From the NCBI RefSeq assembly GCF_001653715.1, contig NZ_LWHQ01000069.1, forward strand, positions 1-48,296: a stretch of DNA of 48,296 nucleotides, written 5' to 3'. The DNA comes from Methylobacterium platani. GTDB taxonomy: Bacteria > Pseudomonadota > Alphaproteobacteria > Rhizobiales > Beijerinckiaceae. Below, one piece after another: positions 16,135-24,118 of this stretch. A program made the translations under genes and the position numbers. Numbering within the stretch: position 1 is the first letter of the stretch; the number at the start of each line of letters is the position of its first letter. The notes below the pieces were generated by a model. The model did not search any database. It saw only the letters and a program-made list of their open reading frames with translations, and had not been told where the DNA came from.

Positions 16135-16446
16135 TCACGGCCGGTGTCCCTCCTCGGCGGCGATCATGTCCGACGGCGGGTAGGTGCGGCCGACATGGCC
16201 GAGCGCCAGCCGGATCAGGTCGAGGGCGACCGGGTCCTCGCACGCGGCGGCGTGCCGGTAGGCCTCGATCAGGTGCTCGGCGAGGAGGTCGGCCGGGGCG
16301 CGCATCCCGCCCGGCGGCCGCACGGTGCGGGAGACGGCCTGACGGGAGCCCTGGCGGGCCGCCTCGCGGGATTCCTGGTTAGAACCCTGGCGCGAGCCCT
16401 GGCGGGCGATCCGGGTGAAGAGGCGGGTGCCGTCGTGATGGGACAT
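16135..16446 (-). CDS. Small protein immediately downstream of luxI (103 aa), unknown
   Basis: A 103-residue protein whose start (16446) is only 11 bp after the luxI stop. This tight spacing argues for cotranscription. The N-terminal half holds imperfect repeats of a basic, Gln/Ser-rich unit (ARQGSRQG, SNQESREA, ARQGSRQA, about 14-37) that looks disordered. The C-terminal half (APADLLAEHLIEAYRHAAACEDPVALDLIRLALGHVGRTY, about 50-89) is a compact helical segment. There is no signal peptide or membrane span. I recognise no family. It could be a quorum-sensing accessory factor; nothing in sequence shows the target. Confidence 0.68.
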   Translation of the reverse strand: MSHHDGTRLFTRIARQGSRQGSNQESREAARQGSRQAVSRTVRPPGGMRAPADLLAEHLIEAYRHAAACEDPVALDLIRLALGHVGRTYPPSDMIAAEEGHRP

Positions 16447-16457
16447 CGCGTGCGACC

Positions 16458-17123
16458 TCAGGCTGCCAGGCCGCGTCCGGCCCGGTCTCGGTCCGGCGGC
16501 GGGGTCGGGGTGCGGGGACGGGCCAGGACGGAGGCGACGATGCCGTAGGCCGCGCGGGTCTCCGCCAGGGCCTCCTCGGTCGTCGCGACCGTGACGGCGC
16601 AGAGCGAGGCGCCCGCATAGGCGACCGGCAGGCCGAGCGGCCGCGGGCGCCAGCCGAACTCGGCCATCTGGGGGATCCAGTAGGTCTCGACGACGACGGT
16701 GAGCCGCGGGATGCCGTGTTCGAGGCAGTGCTCGATCAGGCCCGCCGCCACGATCCCGGCCGCCCGCGACAACGGCCGCTCCTCGCGGTAGCGCGACGAG
16801 GCGAAGAACCGGGTGCATTCCCACGCCCCCGGGCCGCGATCGATGCCGCGGACCTCGGCGAGGTGCGGGAAGATCTCGCTCAGGAGCGTCGGCCGGTCGG
16901 CCGGCAGGAGCCGCGTGCCGCCCGCCACCCGGCCGTCGCCGTCGATGGCGAGGAGGTAGAGCGTGGCCTCGGTGTCGAACCGGTCGCGCCCGGCGGCGTC
17001 GACGGCCCGCAGCGCCCGGCAGCGGCTCTCCTCGAAGGCGGTGCGGCGCAGGGCGTGGTGCTGCGCCAGCGCGTCCGCGTAGGTGCCACGGCGCGCCGGG
17101 TCGATGACGTGGAGGCGGATCAT
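16458..17123 (-). CDS. Acyl-homoserine-lactone synthase (LuxI family)
   Basis: Makes an N-acyl-homoserine lactone signal from S-adenosylmethionine and an acyl-ACP (or acyl-CoA). The 221-residue protein fits the family by hand alignment: ALRRTAF (Arg/Phe of the N-terminal pocket), GRDRFDTE with the two Asp residues, LLAIDGDGRVAGGTRLLP (conserved Arg), and WECTRFFAS (Glu and Arg of the E-x-x-R motif). The tryptophan usually six residues after the pocket Phe is Arg here, an oddity. The start at 17123 (MIRLHVIDPARRG) leaves a 113-bp gap to luxR that contains a lux-box-like dyad. The acyl chain cannot be predicted from sequence. Confidence 0.93.
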   Translation of the reverse strand: MIRLHVIDPARRGTYADALAQHHALRRTAFEESRCRALRAVDAAGRDRFDTEATLYLLAIDGDGRVAGGTRLLPADRPTLLSEIFPHLAEVRGIDRGPGAWECTRFFASSRYREERPLSRAAGIVAAGLIEHCLEHGIPRLTVVVETYWIPQMAEFGWRPRPLGLPVAYAGASLCAVTVATTEEALAETRAAYGIVASVLARPRTPTPPPDRDRAGRGLAA

Positions 17124-17172
17124 GCGCTGACGTCCCTCGGTCCGGCCCCATAAGGCCAGAGGACGGCGCCGG

Positions 17173-17192
17173 CCGGTATCCCCGAAAACCGG
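17173..17192 (-). promoter_or_regulatory. lux-box-like dyad upstream of luxI
   Basis: A 20-bp imperfect inverted repeat with outer arms CCGGT (17173-17177) and ACCGG (17188-17192); seven of ten positions pair. It is centred about 60 bp before the luxI ATG. A possible -10 (TTATGG, complement of 17150-17155) lies at a distance expected for activation by a bound LuxR. Length and location match known lux boxes; the sequence itself is not the Vibrio consensus. Confidence 0.5.
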
Positions 17193-17236
17193 TAGAGCGA
17201 GTGCGACTTTGCGAAAAAAACGCCCGCGGGCGCCGG

Positions 17237-17974
17237 CTAGAGGGTGATCTCGCGCAGGCGCAGGGCCTCGATCACCGTGTGGGTGGTGTTGCGGGTGCCA
17301 ATCTTGCTGCGGGCGTTGCGCAGGTGGGTCGAGACGGTCTCGATCGAGACGCCGAGGAGGTCGGCGGTCTCCTCGCGGGTGCGCCCCTGGGCGGCGAAGG
17401 ACAGGACGTCGCGCTCGCGTGCGCTCAGGAGCCGGCCGGCGGGCTTGGGCCGCTGCTGGGTCGTGCGGGCCGCCGCCGACCAGGCGTAGAGCCCGAGCAG
17501 GTGGACGGCGCGGCGCACCCGGGGCGGCAGGTCGATCCGCTCGCCGGCCATCGAAATCCCGCCCTGGAAGCCGTGGGCATCGTGGATCGGCACGCAGTAG
17601 CCGGCGCCCATGCCGTGCTCGCGCGCCTCCTCCATCACCCGGCGGGTCTGCGGGGTCGCCTCCGGATCGTCGGTCACCTCGCTCCAGGCGAAGGGCTCGG
17701 TGGTGCGCAGGCAGTGCCGCACCACCGGATCGTGGCGGTAATGGCCGACCTGATCGTAGTGCGACAGCCATCCCTCCGGCCAGACGCTGAGCAGCAGGTT
17801 CGGGCCGATCCGCTCGCCGGGCTGCGGCAGCCGGGTGATCGCGAAGTAGGAGAAGCCGCAGCGGGCGACGAGATCGAAAATCGTCTTCTGCACGTCGAGA
17901 GGGTCCGACAGGCCGTCGAGGCCGTCGATCAGGTCGAACGATTGACGAATGAACGCATCATCGGCGTTCGCCAT
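17237..17974 (-). CDS. LuxR-family quorum-sensing regulator
   Basis: A 245-residue transcription factor with an N-terminal autoinducer-binding domain and a C-terminal LuxR helix-turn-helix. The signal-binding residues are all present by alignment: Trp and Tyr of GWLSHY, Asp-Pro of HDPVV, Trp of PFAWSEV and the Gly of GMGAGYCVPI. The DNA-binding domain is LSARERDVLSFAAQGRTREETADLLGVSIETVSTHLRNARSKIG (about 179-222). It is the first gene of the minus-strand unit luxR-luxI-two small genes, so it is very likely the cognate receptor of the LuxI product. The ATG at 17974 begins MANADDAFIRQ; longer in-frame starts add Arg/Gly-rich sequence without support. Confidence 0.94.
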   Translation of the reverse strand: MANADDAFIRQSFDLIDGLDGLSDPLDVQKTIFDLVARCGFSYFAITRLPQPGERIGPNLLLSVWPEGWLSHYDQVGHYRHDPVVRHCLRTTEPFAWSEVTDDPEATPQTRRVMEEAREHGMGAGYCVPIHDAHGFQGGISMAGERIDLPPRVRRAVHLLGLYAWSAAARTTQQRPKPAGRLLSARERDVLSFAAQGRTREETADLLGVSIETVSTHLRNARSKIGTRNTTHTVIEALRLREITL

Positions 17975-18124
17975 GACCCGACCCCTGAACCCCGCTCTGA
18001 ACCCCGCGCCGTCCTCGTGCGACGCGGACCCGCCCGTGACCCGATTGCCCGCCACCGTTGAATACTTTTAGAATCCCGCCAGCAAAGATCAATCGCCGCA
18101 GCGCCGCGGGCCGCGCGCGCGGCG

Positions 18125-18152
18125 TTGCCTCTGGACCCGTTCCGCACTATCG
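18125..18152 (+). promoter_or_regulatory. Possible purS promoter
   Basis: TTGCCT (18125-18130), 16 bp, CTATCG (18147-18152), about 40 bp before the purS start. The same layout is seen before guaB. Confidence 0.35.
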
Positions 18153-18192
18153 GGAGCCTGAAAGAAGCCCTCCGCTGTCGAAGGTCTGGCCG

Positions 18193-18435
18193 ATGAAAGC
18201 GCGCGTCACCGTTACCCTGAAGACCGGCGTCCTCGACCCTCAGGGCAAGGCGATCGAAGGCGCGCTGCGCTCGCTCGGCATCACCGGCATCGCTGGCGTG
18301 CGCCAGGGCAAGTTCTTCGAGGTCGAGGTCGACGCCGCCGACGAGGCCGCCGCCGAGGCGACCGTCAAGGCGGCCTGCGACCGGCTGCTCGCCAACACCG
18401 TGGTCGAGAACTACCGCGTCGAGATCGCCCGATGA
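18193..18435 (+). CDS. purS: Phosphoribosylformylglycinamidine synthase subunit PurS
   Basis: PurS is the small bridging subunit of the three-part FGAM synthase (PurS, PurQ, PurL) of purine biosynthesis; it helps channel ammonia from PurQ to PurL. The 80-residue product has the family form: MKARVTVTLKTGVLDPQGKAIEGAL, then GIAGVRQGKFFEVEVDA and ANTVVENYRVEIA at the C-terminus. The ATG at 18193 was chosen by family length; a longer frame upstream is not supported. It overlaps purQ by ATGA (18432-18435), so the two are translationally coupled. purL is not in the window, and the region downstream of purQ ends in a terminator. Confidence 0.96.
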   Translation: MKARVTVTLKTGVLDPQGKAIEGALRSLGITGIAGVRQGKFFEVEVDAADEAAAEATVKAACDRLLANTVVENYRVEIAR

Positions 18436-19118
18436 AGGCCGCCGTCGTCGTCTTCCCGGGCTCGAACCGCGAGCGGGACGTCGCCCGGGCCCTGCGCCTC
18501 TCCGGCGCCGAGGTGACCATCGTCTGGCACACCGAGACCGAACTTCCCGCCGGCACCGACCTCGCGGTCCTGCCCGGCGGCTTCTCCTACGGCGACTACC
18601 TGCGCTGCGGCGCCATCGCCGGGCGGGCCCACGCCATGGACGCGGTGCGGGCGCACGCCGCCCGGGGCGGCCTGGTGCTCGGCATCTGCAACGGCTTCCA
18701 GATCCTGTGCGAGTCCGGCCTCCTGCCGGGCGTGCTGATGCGCAACGTCAACCGCCGCTTCATCTGCCACCGGCAGACCCTGCGGGTCGAGCGCACCGAC
18801 ACCGCCTTCACCCGGGCCTATGCCCGGCACCAGGTGATCGACGTCTGCGTCGCCCACGGCGAGGGCAACTACTTCGCCGATCCTGAGACGCTGGCGCGGA
18901 TCGAGGGCGAGGGCCGGGTCGCCTTCCGCTACTGCGACGCGGCCGGCGGGCTCACGGTCGAGGCCAACCGCAACGGCTCGCTCAACGCGATCGCCGGCAT
19001 CTACTCCGAGGCCCGCAACGTGCTCGGGCTGATGCCGCACCCGGAGAACTTCGTCGAGGGCCTCGTCGGCGGCACCGACGGGCGCGGCCTGTTCGAGAGC
19101 CTGGCCAAGGCGGCCTGA
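18432..19118 (+). CDS. purQ: Phosphoribosylformylglycinamidine synthase subunit PurQ (glutaminase)
   Basis: Class I glutamine amidotransferase that supplies ammonia to PurL for FGAM formation. The 228-residue length is normal. The catalytic triad is visible: nucleophile Cys86 in LGICNGFQ, and His203 with Glu205 in LMPHPENFVEG. LPGGFSYGDYLRCGAIA is the usual oxyanion region. Its start overlaps purS. After the stop a perfect hairpin with a short T-run (19149-19175) closes the operon and separates it from the convergent apt gene, so purL must be elsewhere. Confidence 0.97.
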   Translation: MKAAVVVFPGSNRERDVARALRLSGAEVTIVWHTETELPAGTDLAVLPGGFSYGDYLRCGAIAGRAHAMDAVRAHAARGGLVLGICNGFQILCESGLLPGVLMRNVNRRFICHRQTLRVERTDTAFTRAYARHQVIDVCVAHGEGNYFADPETLARIEGEGRVAFRYCDAAGGLTVEANRNGSLNAIAGIYSEARNVLGLMPHPENFVEGLVGGTDGRGLFESLAKAA

Positions 19119-19148
19119 GGGCAGCCGACGCGACGTGAGGACGACGGG

Positions 19149-19175
19149 AGGCGGGCCTGGCGGCCCGCCTTTCTC
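19149..19175. terminator. Bidirectional terminator between purQ and apt
   Basis: AGGCGGGCC (19149-19157) pairs perfectly with GGCCCGCCT (19162-19170), loop TGGC, followed by TTCTC on the plus strand. The genes are convergent (apt stop at 19177), so it probably serves both. Confidence 0.82.
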
Positions 19176-19176
19176 G

Positions 19177-19737
19177 TCAGTGCCCCTCGAACTCGATCAG
19201 GGTGCGCACCGGCAGGTCGAGGGCGCGCAGGCGGTCGGCGCCGCCGAGCTCCGGCAGGTCGATGACGAAGCAGGCCGCCACCACCTCGGCGCCGATCCGG
19301 CGCAGCAGCTCCACCGCCGCCGTGGCGGTGCCGCCGGTGGCGATCAGGTCGTCGACGAGGATCACCCGGTCGCCGGGCTTCACCGCGTCGGAGTGGATCT
19401 CCATCTCGTCGGTGCCGTATTCGAGCGCGTAGGCGATCGAGACCGTGGTGTGGGGCAGCTTGCCCTTCTTGCGGATCGGCACGAAGCCCGAGGAGAGCTG
19501 GTGGGCGATCGCGCCGCCCAGGATGAAGCCCCGCGCCTCGATGCCGGCGACCTGGTCGATCCGGCCGCCCGCGAAGGGATGCACCAGCTCGTCCACCGCG
19601 CGCCGGAAGGCGCGGGCGTCGCCGAGCAGGGTGGTGATGTCGCGAAACACGATGCCGGGCTTCGGGTAGTCCGGGATCGAGCGGATCGCGTCCTTGAGGG
19701 CGGACAGGGTGCGCGGGTCCACGGTGCTGCGGTCCAT
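19177..19737 (-). CDS. apt: Adenine phosphoribosyltransferase
   Basis: Salvages adenine with PRPP to AMP in the cytoplasm. The 186-residue protein has family sequence throughout: IPDYPKPGIVFRDITTLL (21-38), GIEARGFILG, the flexible loop RKKGKLPHTT, and the PRPP-binding motif VILVDDLIATGGTA (125-138). The ATG at 19737 gives MDRSTVDPRTL and the usual length. The inositol-phosphatase-family gene lies upstream on the same strand with a 74-bp gap, so cotranscription is possible. With purS-purQ and guaB it is the third purine gene in this window. Confidence 0.97.
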   Translation of the reverse strand: MDRSTVDPRTLSALKDAIRSIPDYPKPGIVFRDITTLLGDARAFRRAVDELVHPFAGGRIDQVAGIEARGFILGGAIAHQLSSGFVPIRKKGKLPHTTVSIAYALEYGTDEMEIHSDAVKPGDRVILVDDLIATGGTATAAVELLRRIGAEVVAACFVIDLPELGGADRLRALDLPVRTLIEFEGH

Positions 19738-19811
19738 GGGGAAGACCTTCGGATTGGAGGATGGGGCGGGGCGGGAACCCGGACCGGCGGGTCCCGGCCC
19801 GGGCGGGCGCG

Positions 19812-20606
19812 TCAGCCGCCGACCTTGCGCAGGATGGCGACCAGCTCGCGCTGCAGCACCTCGTTGCCGCAGGCGACCGAGCGCGCGGTCATCGGGTCGG
19901 CGCCGCCGTCGGCGCTGCCGGCGAAGCCCCCGGCCTCGCGCACCAGGAGCAGGCCCGCCGCCATGTCCCAGGTCTGGAGGTCGCGCTCCCAGTAGAGGTC
20001 GGCCCGGCCGCTGGCGACCGCCGCGAGGTCGAGGGCGGCCGACCCGGTCTGGCGCACGCCGCCGGTCACCGCCATCACGGCGGCGAGCTCCTTGAGCAGG
20101 CGCGGATGGCTGCCGCGGCCGAGATAGGGCGAGCCGTAGAGCGCGAGGCTGTCGGCGAGATCCTGCCGGCCGGCGACCCGCAGGCGCTTGTTGTTGAGGA
20201 AGGCGCCCTTGCCGCGCTCGGCGATGTAGAGCTCGTCCTTGATCGGCTCGTAGATCACCGCGGCGACGATCGTGCCCTCGCGCTCGAGGCCGACCGAGAT
20301 GCAGAAATGCGGCACGCCGTGCAGGAAGTTGGTGGTGCCGTCGAGAGGATCGACGTGCCAGGTATGGGTCTTGTCCTGGCCCTCGATGACCCCGCTCTCC
20401 TCCATGACGAGGCCGTAGCCCGGCCGCGCCTTCATCAGCGCCTCGCGCAGGGTCGCCTCGGCCTTGCGGTCGGCGGCGGTGACGAAGTCGCCAGGGCCCT
20501 TTCGCGAGACCTGCAGGTTCTCGATCTCGCCGAAGTCGCGCTTGAGCCCGCGCGCCGCCTTGCGCACGGCGTCGATCATCACGGTCATCAGGGGAGAGAC
20601 GATCAT
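19812..20606 (-). CDS. Inositol monophosphatase family phosphatase
   Basis: A 264-residue Mg-dependent phosphatase of the IMPase/SuhB family. The metal ligands are visible in MEES (Glu69-Glu70) and the signature WHVDPLDGTTNFLHG (Asp86, Asp89), with the second motif WDMAAGLLLVREAGG near the C-terminus. Family members dephosphorylate inositol-1-phosphate, histidinol phosphate or other small phosphates, and the true substrate here is unclear. The start at 20606 (MIVSPLMTVMIDAVRKAARG) was chosen by family similarity; longer forms add Arg/Pro-rich sequence. Upstream lies a 208-bp gap to the acetyltransferase gene, downstream apt. Confidence 0.92.
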   Translation of the reverse strand: MIVSPLMTVMIDAVRKAARGLKRDFGEIENLQVSRKGPGDFVTAADRKAEATLREALMKARPGYGLVMEESGVIEGQDKTHTWHVDPLDGTTNFLHGVPHFCISVGLEREGTIVAAVIYEPIKDELYIAERGKGAFLNNKRLRVAGRQDLADSLALYGSPYLGRGSHPRLLKELAAVMAVTGGVRQTGSAALDLAAVASGRADLYWERDLQTWDMAAGLLLVREAGGFAGSADGGADPMTARSVACGNEVLQRELVAILRKVGG

Positions 20607-20814
20607 CGGACGGCGGCTCCCGGGTTGCGGGTCGGGGTCATGGCGGATCCTGGGGTGGCGGGCGCGGGCGCCCTGCATGACGGGAAGGAAAGGACGGGCG
20701 GCTCGCGCCGTGCCGGCGCGGGCAGCCCCACTGATGGTTGCCTCTAAGCCGCATCGCGCGGCGTGTCACATCGGTTCGCGCAAGAAAATGCGCCGCCGGG
20801 GTCGCGGGGCCGGA

Positions 20815-21438
20815 TCATGGCCCGCGCCCGCTCTCCCCGCGCAGGGTCCGCACCAGCGCCTCGGCGTCGCCGCCCTGGAGCAGCGGCACCAGGGCCCGCA
20901 CCCGCTCCGGCGGCAGGTCCCACCAGGCGGTCTCGACGAGCGCCGCGGCGATCTCGGGCGGGAAGCGATGCCGGATCACCCGGGCCGGGTTGCCGGCGAC
21001 GACGGCGTAAGGCGGCACGTCCCGGGTCACGACCGCGTGCGCCGCGACCACGGCCCCGGGGCCGACCGTGACTCCCGACAGGATCAGGCAGCCCGAGCCG
21101 AGCCAGACGTCGGCGCCGATCGCCACGTCGCCGCGGGTCGCGTGATAATCCTCCGGCGCGTCGAGGTCCGGCCACAGGCCCCTCATCGCGGCGAACGGGT
21201 AGGTCGACACCCAGTCGATGCGGTGATTGCCGCCCAGCAGGATCTCGACCTTGTCGGCGATCGAACAATAGGGGCCGATCGACAGCCGAGCGCCGGATTC
21301 CGGGAAGCGGACCTTCGGCCTGCCGTAGGAGTAATGTCCGATCCGGAAGCCGTAACGGGCCGCAAGCTTGGCGAGATGCCGGCGGGTCTCGTTGTGAGGG
21401 TTGCGCCCCTGCCGCAGGCGGTGCAGGAAACCCCTCAC
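20815..21438 (-). CDS. Hexapeptide-repeat (CatB-like) O-acetyltransferase
   Basis: A 207-residue left-handed beta-helix acetyltransferase. Visible are hexapeptide turns (SIGPYCSIADKVEILLGG, DVAIGADVWLGSGCLILSGVTVGPGAVVAAHAVVTRDVPPYAVVAGNPARVIR). The HRIDWVSTYPF block with a conserved His belongs to the CatB/VatD xenobiotic-sugar acetyltransferase branch. The acceptor may be a polysaccharide or small molecule. The only fitting start is GTG at 21438, with GAGGA eight bases upstream. It is divergent from maeB, with 72 bp between the starts. It is not near the exopolysaccharide locus, so its target is open. Confidence 0.88.
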   Translation of the reverse strand: MRGFLHRLRQGRNPHNETRRHLAKLAARYGFRIGHYSYGRPKVRFPESGARLSIGPYCSIADKVEILLGGNHRIDWVSTYPFAAMRGLWPDLDAPEDYHATRGDVAIGADVWLGSGCLILSGVTVGPGAVVAAHAVVTRDVPPYAVVAGNPARVIRHRFPPEIAAALVETAWWDLPPERVRALVPLLQGGDAEALVRTLRGESGRGP

Positions 21439-21510
21439 CCGCGGGCATCCTCGTGATGGGCGGGCGGGATGGCGGGCCCGACCTTGCGGGCGATCCGGGG
21501 AGACAGCGCG

Positions 21511-23850
21511 GTGAGCAGCAACATTTCGGACGATCTGAAGAGCGGCGCGCTGTTCTACCACCGCAATCCGCGGCCCGGGAAGCTGGAGATCCAGCCGACG
21601 AAGCCGCTCGGCAACCAGCGCGACCTCGCGCTCGCCTACTCGCCCGGCGTGGCCGCCGCCTGCGAGGCGATCGTCGCCGACCCGGAGGAGGCCGCGAGCC
21701 TGACGGCGCGCCAGAACCTCGTCGCGGTGGTCTCGAACGGCACCGCGGTGCTCGGCCTCGGCGACATCGGGCCGCTCGCCTCCAAGCCCGTGATGGAGGG
21801 CAAGGCGGTCCTGTTCAAGAAGTTCGCCGGCATCGACGTCTTCGACATTGAGCTCGCCGAGAAGAACGTCGACAAGCTCGTCGACGTGGTGGCAGCGCTC
21901 GAGCCGACCTTCGGCGGCATCAACCTCGAGGACATCAAGGCGCCGGAATGCTTCGAGGTCGAGGAGCGCTGCCGGGCCCGGATGAACATCCCGGTCTTCC
22001 ACGACGACCAGCACGGCACCGCGATCATCGTCGCGGCCGCCGTCCTCAACGGCCTCGAATTCGCCGGCAAGCGGATCTCTGACGTCAAGATCGTGACGTC
22101 GGGCGCCGGCGCCGCCGCGCTCGCCTGCCTCAACCAGCTCGTGTCGCTCGGCGCGCGGCGCGAGAACATCTTCGTCACCGACATCGAGGGCGTGGTCTAC
22201 AAGGGCCGTGAGACGCTCATGGACCGCTGGAAGTCGGTCTACGCCCAGGACACCCAGGCTCGCACCCTCGCCGAGGTGATCCCCGGCGCCGACGTCTTCC
22301 TCGGCCTCTCGGCCGGCGGCGTCCTGAAACCCGAGATGCTCGAGCGGATGGCCGAGAAGCCGCTGATCATGGCGCTCGCCAACCCCTATCCGGAGATCAT
22401 GCCGAACCTCGCCGAGGAGAAGCGGCCGGATGCGATGATCTGTACCGGGCGGTCGGACTTCCCGAACCAGGTCAACAACGTCCTGTGCTTCCCCTACATC
22501 TTCCGGGGCGCGCTCGACGTCGGCGCGACCACGATCAACGAGGAGATGAAGGCGGCGGCCGTCAAGGCGATCGCCGGGCTCGCCCGCGAGACCCCGTCCG
22601 ACGTCGTCGCCCGCGCCTATGGCGGCGAGGCGCGGCCCTTCGGCCCGCACTCGCTGATCCCGTCCCCGTTCGACCCGCGGCTCATCCTGCGCATCGCGCC
22701 GGCCGTCGCCAAGGCCGCGATGGAATCCGGCGTCGCCAAGCGGCCGCTGCCGGACGTGCAGGCCTATGCCGAGTCCCTCGACCGGTTCGTCCACCGCTCC
22801 GGCTTCATCATGAAGCCGGTCTTCACCAAGGCGAAGGAGGATCCCCGCCGGGTCGTCTACGCCGAGGGCGAGGACGAGCGGGTGCTGCGCGCCGTGCAGG
22901 CGATCGTCGAGGAGGGGCTGGCCAAGCCCATCCTGATCGGCCGCCCGTCGGTCATCGAGACCCGCCTGAAGCGCTTCGGCCTCGCGATCCAGCCCGGCCG
23001 CGACTTCGAGCTGATCAACCCCGACGACGATCCGCGCTACCGCACCTACGTCCAGACCTACATGGACCTCGCCGGCCGCCGCGGCATCACGCCCGACGCC
23101 GCCCGCACGCTCGTGCGCACCAACAACGCGGTGATCGGTGCGCTCGCCGTCCGCCGCGGCGAGGCCGACGCGCTGATCTGCGGCCTCGAAGGGCGCTTCG
23201 AGAGCAAGCTGCGGGTGATCCGCGACATCATCGGGCTCGCGCCCGGCGCCCGCGACTTCGCGGCGCTCAGCCTCATCGTCACCTCGAAGGGCGCCTACTT
23301 CCTGGCCGACACCCACGTGCGGCCCGATCCGAGCGCCGAGGAGATCGCCGACGTCGCCATCGCCTGCGGCGACACCGCCCGTCGCTTCGGCCTGTCGCCG
23401 AAGATCGCGCTCGTCAGCCACGCCGATTTCGGCTCGTTCGACACGGCGTCCGCCCGCAAGATGCGCCAGGCCCTGGCGCTGCTGCGCGAGCGTGCCCCCG
23501 ACCTCGAGGTCGACGGCGAGATGGCCGCCGACACCGCCCTGTCGCAGGCAATCCGCGACAAGGTGCTGCCCGGCTCGCGCCTCAAGGGCGAGGCCAACGT
23601 GCTGATCATGCCGAACCTGGATGCGGCCAACATCGCTTTCCAGTTCTCGAAGACGCTGGCCGACGCGCTGCCGGTGGGACCGCTGCTGCTCGGGCCGGCG
23701 CAGCCTGCGCACATCCTCACGCCGTCGGTGACGGCGCGGGGCATCGTCAACATCACGGCGGCGGCCGTGGTCGAGGCGCAGGGGAGCGAGGGCGTGACGG
23801 TCGAGGCGGATAGCACCGCGGAGGTGGGGACGCCGTTGGTTTCGGCGTAG
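21511..23850 (+). CDS. maeB: NADP-dependent malic enzyme with C-terminal phosphotransacetylase-like domain
   Basis: Oxidatively decarboxylates malate to pyruvate with NADP. The 779-residue, two-domain form is the MaeB type. The malic-enzyme half (about 1-430) has ALAYSPGVAAACEAI, FHDDQHGTAIIVAAAVLNGL, the nucleotide-binding TSGAGAAALACL and FPNQVNNVLCFPYIFRGALD. A Pta-like half follows (VVYAEGEDERVLRAVQ to the end), which in this family is regulatory rather than catalytic. The start is GTG at 21511 (SSNISDDLKSGALFYHR) after GGGGAGA; an in-frame ATG at 21469 would add 14 atypical residues. A strong terminator at 23863-23896 ends the transcript. Confidence 0.95.
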   Translation: MSSNISDDLKSGALFYHRNPRPGKLEIQPTKPLGNQRDLALAYSPGVAAACEAIVADPEEAASLTARQNLVAVVSNGTAVLGLGDIGPLASKPVMEGKAVLFKKFAGIDVFDIELAEKNVDKLVDVVAALEPTFGGINLEDIKAPECFEVEERCRARMNIPVFHDDQHGTAIIVAAAVLNGLEFAGKRISDVKIVTSGAGAAALACLNQLVSLGARRENIFVTDIEGVVYKGRETLMDRWKSVYAQDTQARTLAEVIPGADVFLGLSAGGVLKPEMLERMAEKPLIMALANPYPEIMPNLAEEKRPDAMICTGRSDFPNQVNNVLCFPYIFRGALDVGATTINEEMKAAAVKAIAGLARETPSDVVARAYGGEARPFGPHSLIPSPFDPRLILRIAPAVAKAAMESGVAKRPLPDVQAYAESLDRFVHRSGFIMKPVFTKAKEDPRRVVYAEGEDERVLRAVQAIVEEGLAKPILIGRPSVIETRLKRFGLAIQPGRDFELINPDDDPRYRTYVQTYMDLAGRRGITPDAARTLVRTNNAVIGALAVRRGEADALICGLEGRFESKLRVIRDIIGLAPGARDFAALSLIVTSKGAYFLADTHVRPDPSAEEIADVAIACGDTARRFGLSPKIALVSHADFGSFDTASARKMRQALALLRERAPDLEVDGEMAADTALSQAIRDKVLPGSRLKGEANVLIMPNLDAANIAFQFSKTLADALPVGPLLLGPAQPAHILTPSVTARGIVNITAAAVVEAQGSEGVTVEADSTAEVGTPLVSA

Positions 23851-23862
23851 GCGGAATTGGGG

Positions 23863-23896
23863 CGGCCCGGCGCAGTGATCGCCGGGCCGTTATATT
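23863..23896 (+). terminator. Terminator after maeB
   Basis: CGGCCCGGCG (23863-23872) pairs perfectly with CGCCGGGCCG (23880-23889), seven-base loop, followed by TTATATT. It starts 13 bases after the maeB stop. Confidence 0.87.
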
Positions 23897-24040
23897 CCGT
23901 CGGGGCATCATCATCTTGACCGTGTGAGTCTGCCCCCGACCCTTCCCGGACATTCGATGGGTCCGTTCGAGCCGCCGCATGGCTTCGGCTGTTGCAGCGC
24001 CTGCCGCCCAGGGACCGCCGCCCTGCCGGTACAGCTCTGA

Positions 24041-24083
24041 TTTTAACCGTTAAAAAGTATCACGGAATTTAACGCACGTTAAA
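24041..24083. promoter_or_regulatory. Twin palindromes upstream of the AT-rich 71-aa gene
   Basis: TTTTAA-CCG-TTAAAA (24041-24055) and TTTAACG-CA-CGTTAAA (24068-24083) are both perfect dyads. They share TTTAAC and CGTTAAA half-sites, with centres about 27 bp apart. They lie 36-78 bp before the 24119 start, in sequence much more AT-rich than the surroundings. This is what an operator for a dimeric regulator looks like; no factor is identified. Confidence 0.6.
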
Positions 24084-24118
24084 GCCAGATAGGTCAGCAG
24101 TATCAAAATGCTCAAATC

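Noticed and set aside
20815..23712. 965-codon open frame on the minus strand across maeB
   Set aside because: Only its 3' end (20815-21438) is a real gene, the acetyltransferase. The rest is Arg/Asp/His/Gly-rich antisense of maeB, a common effect of high third-position G/C.
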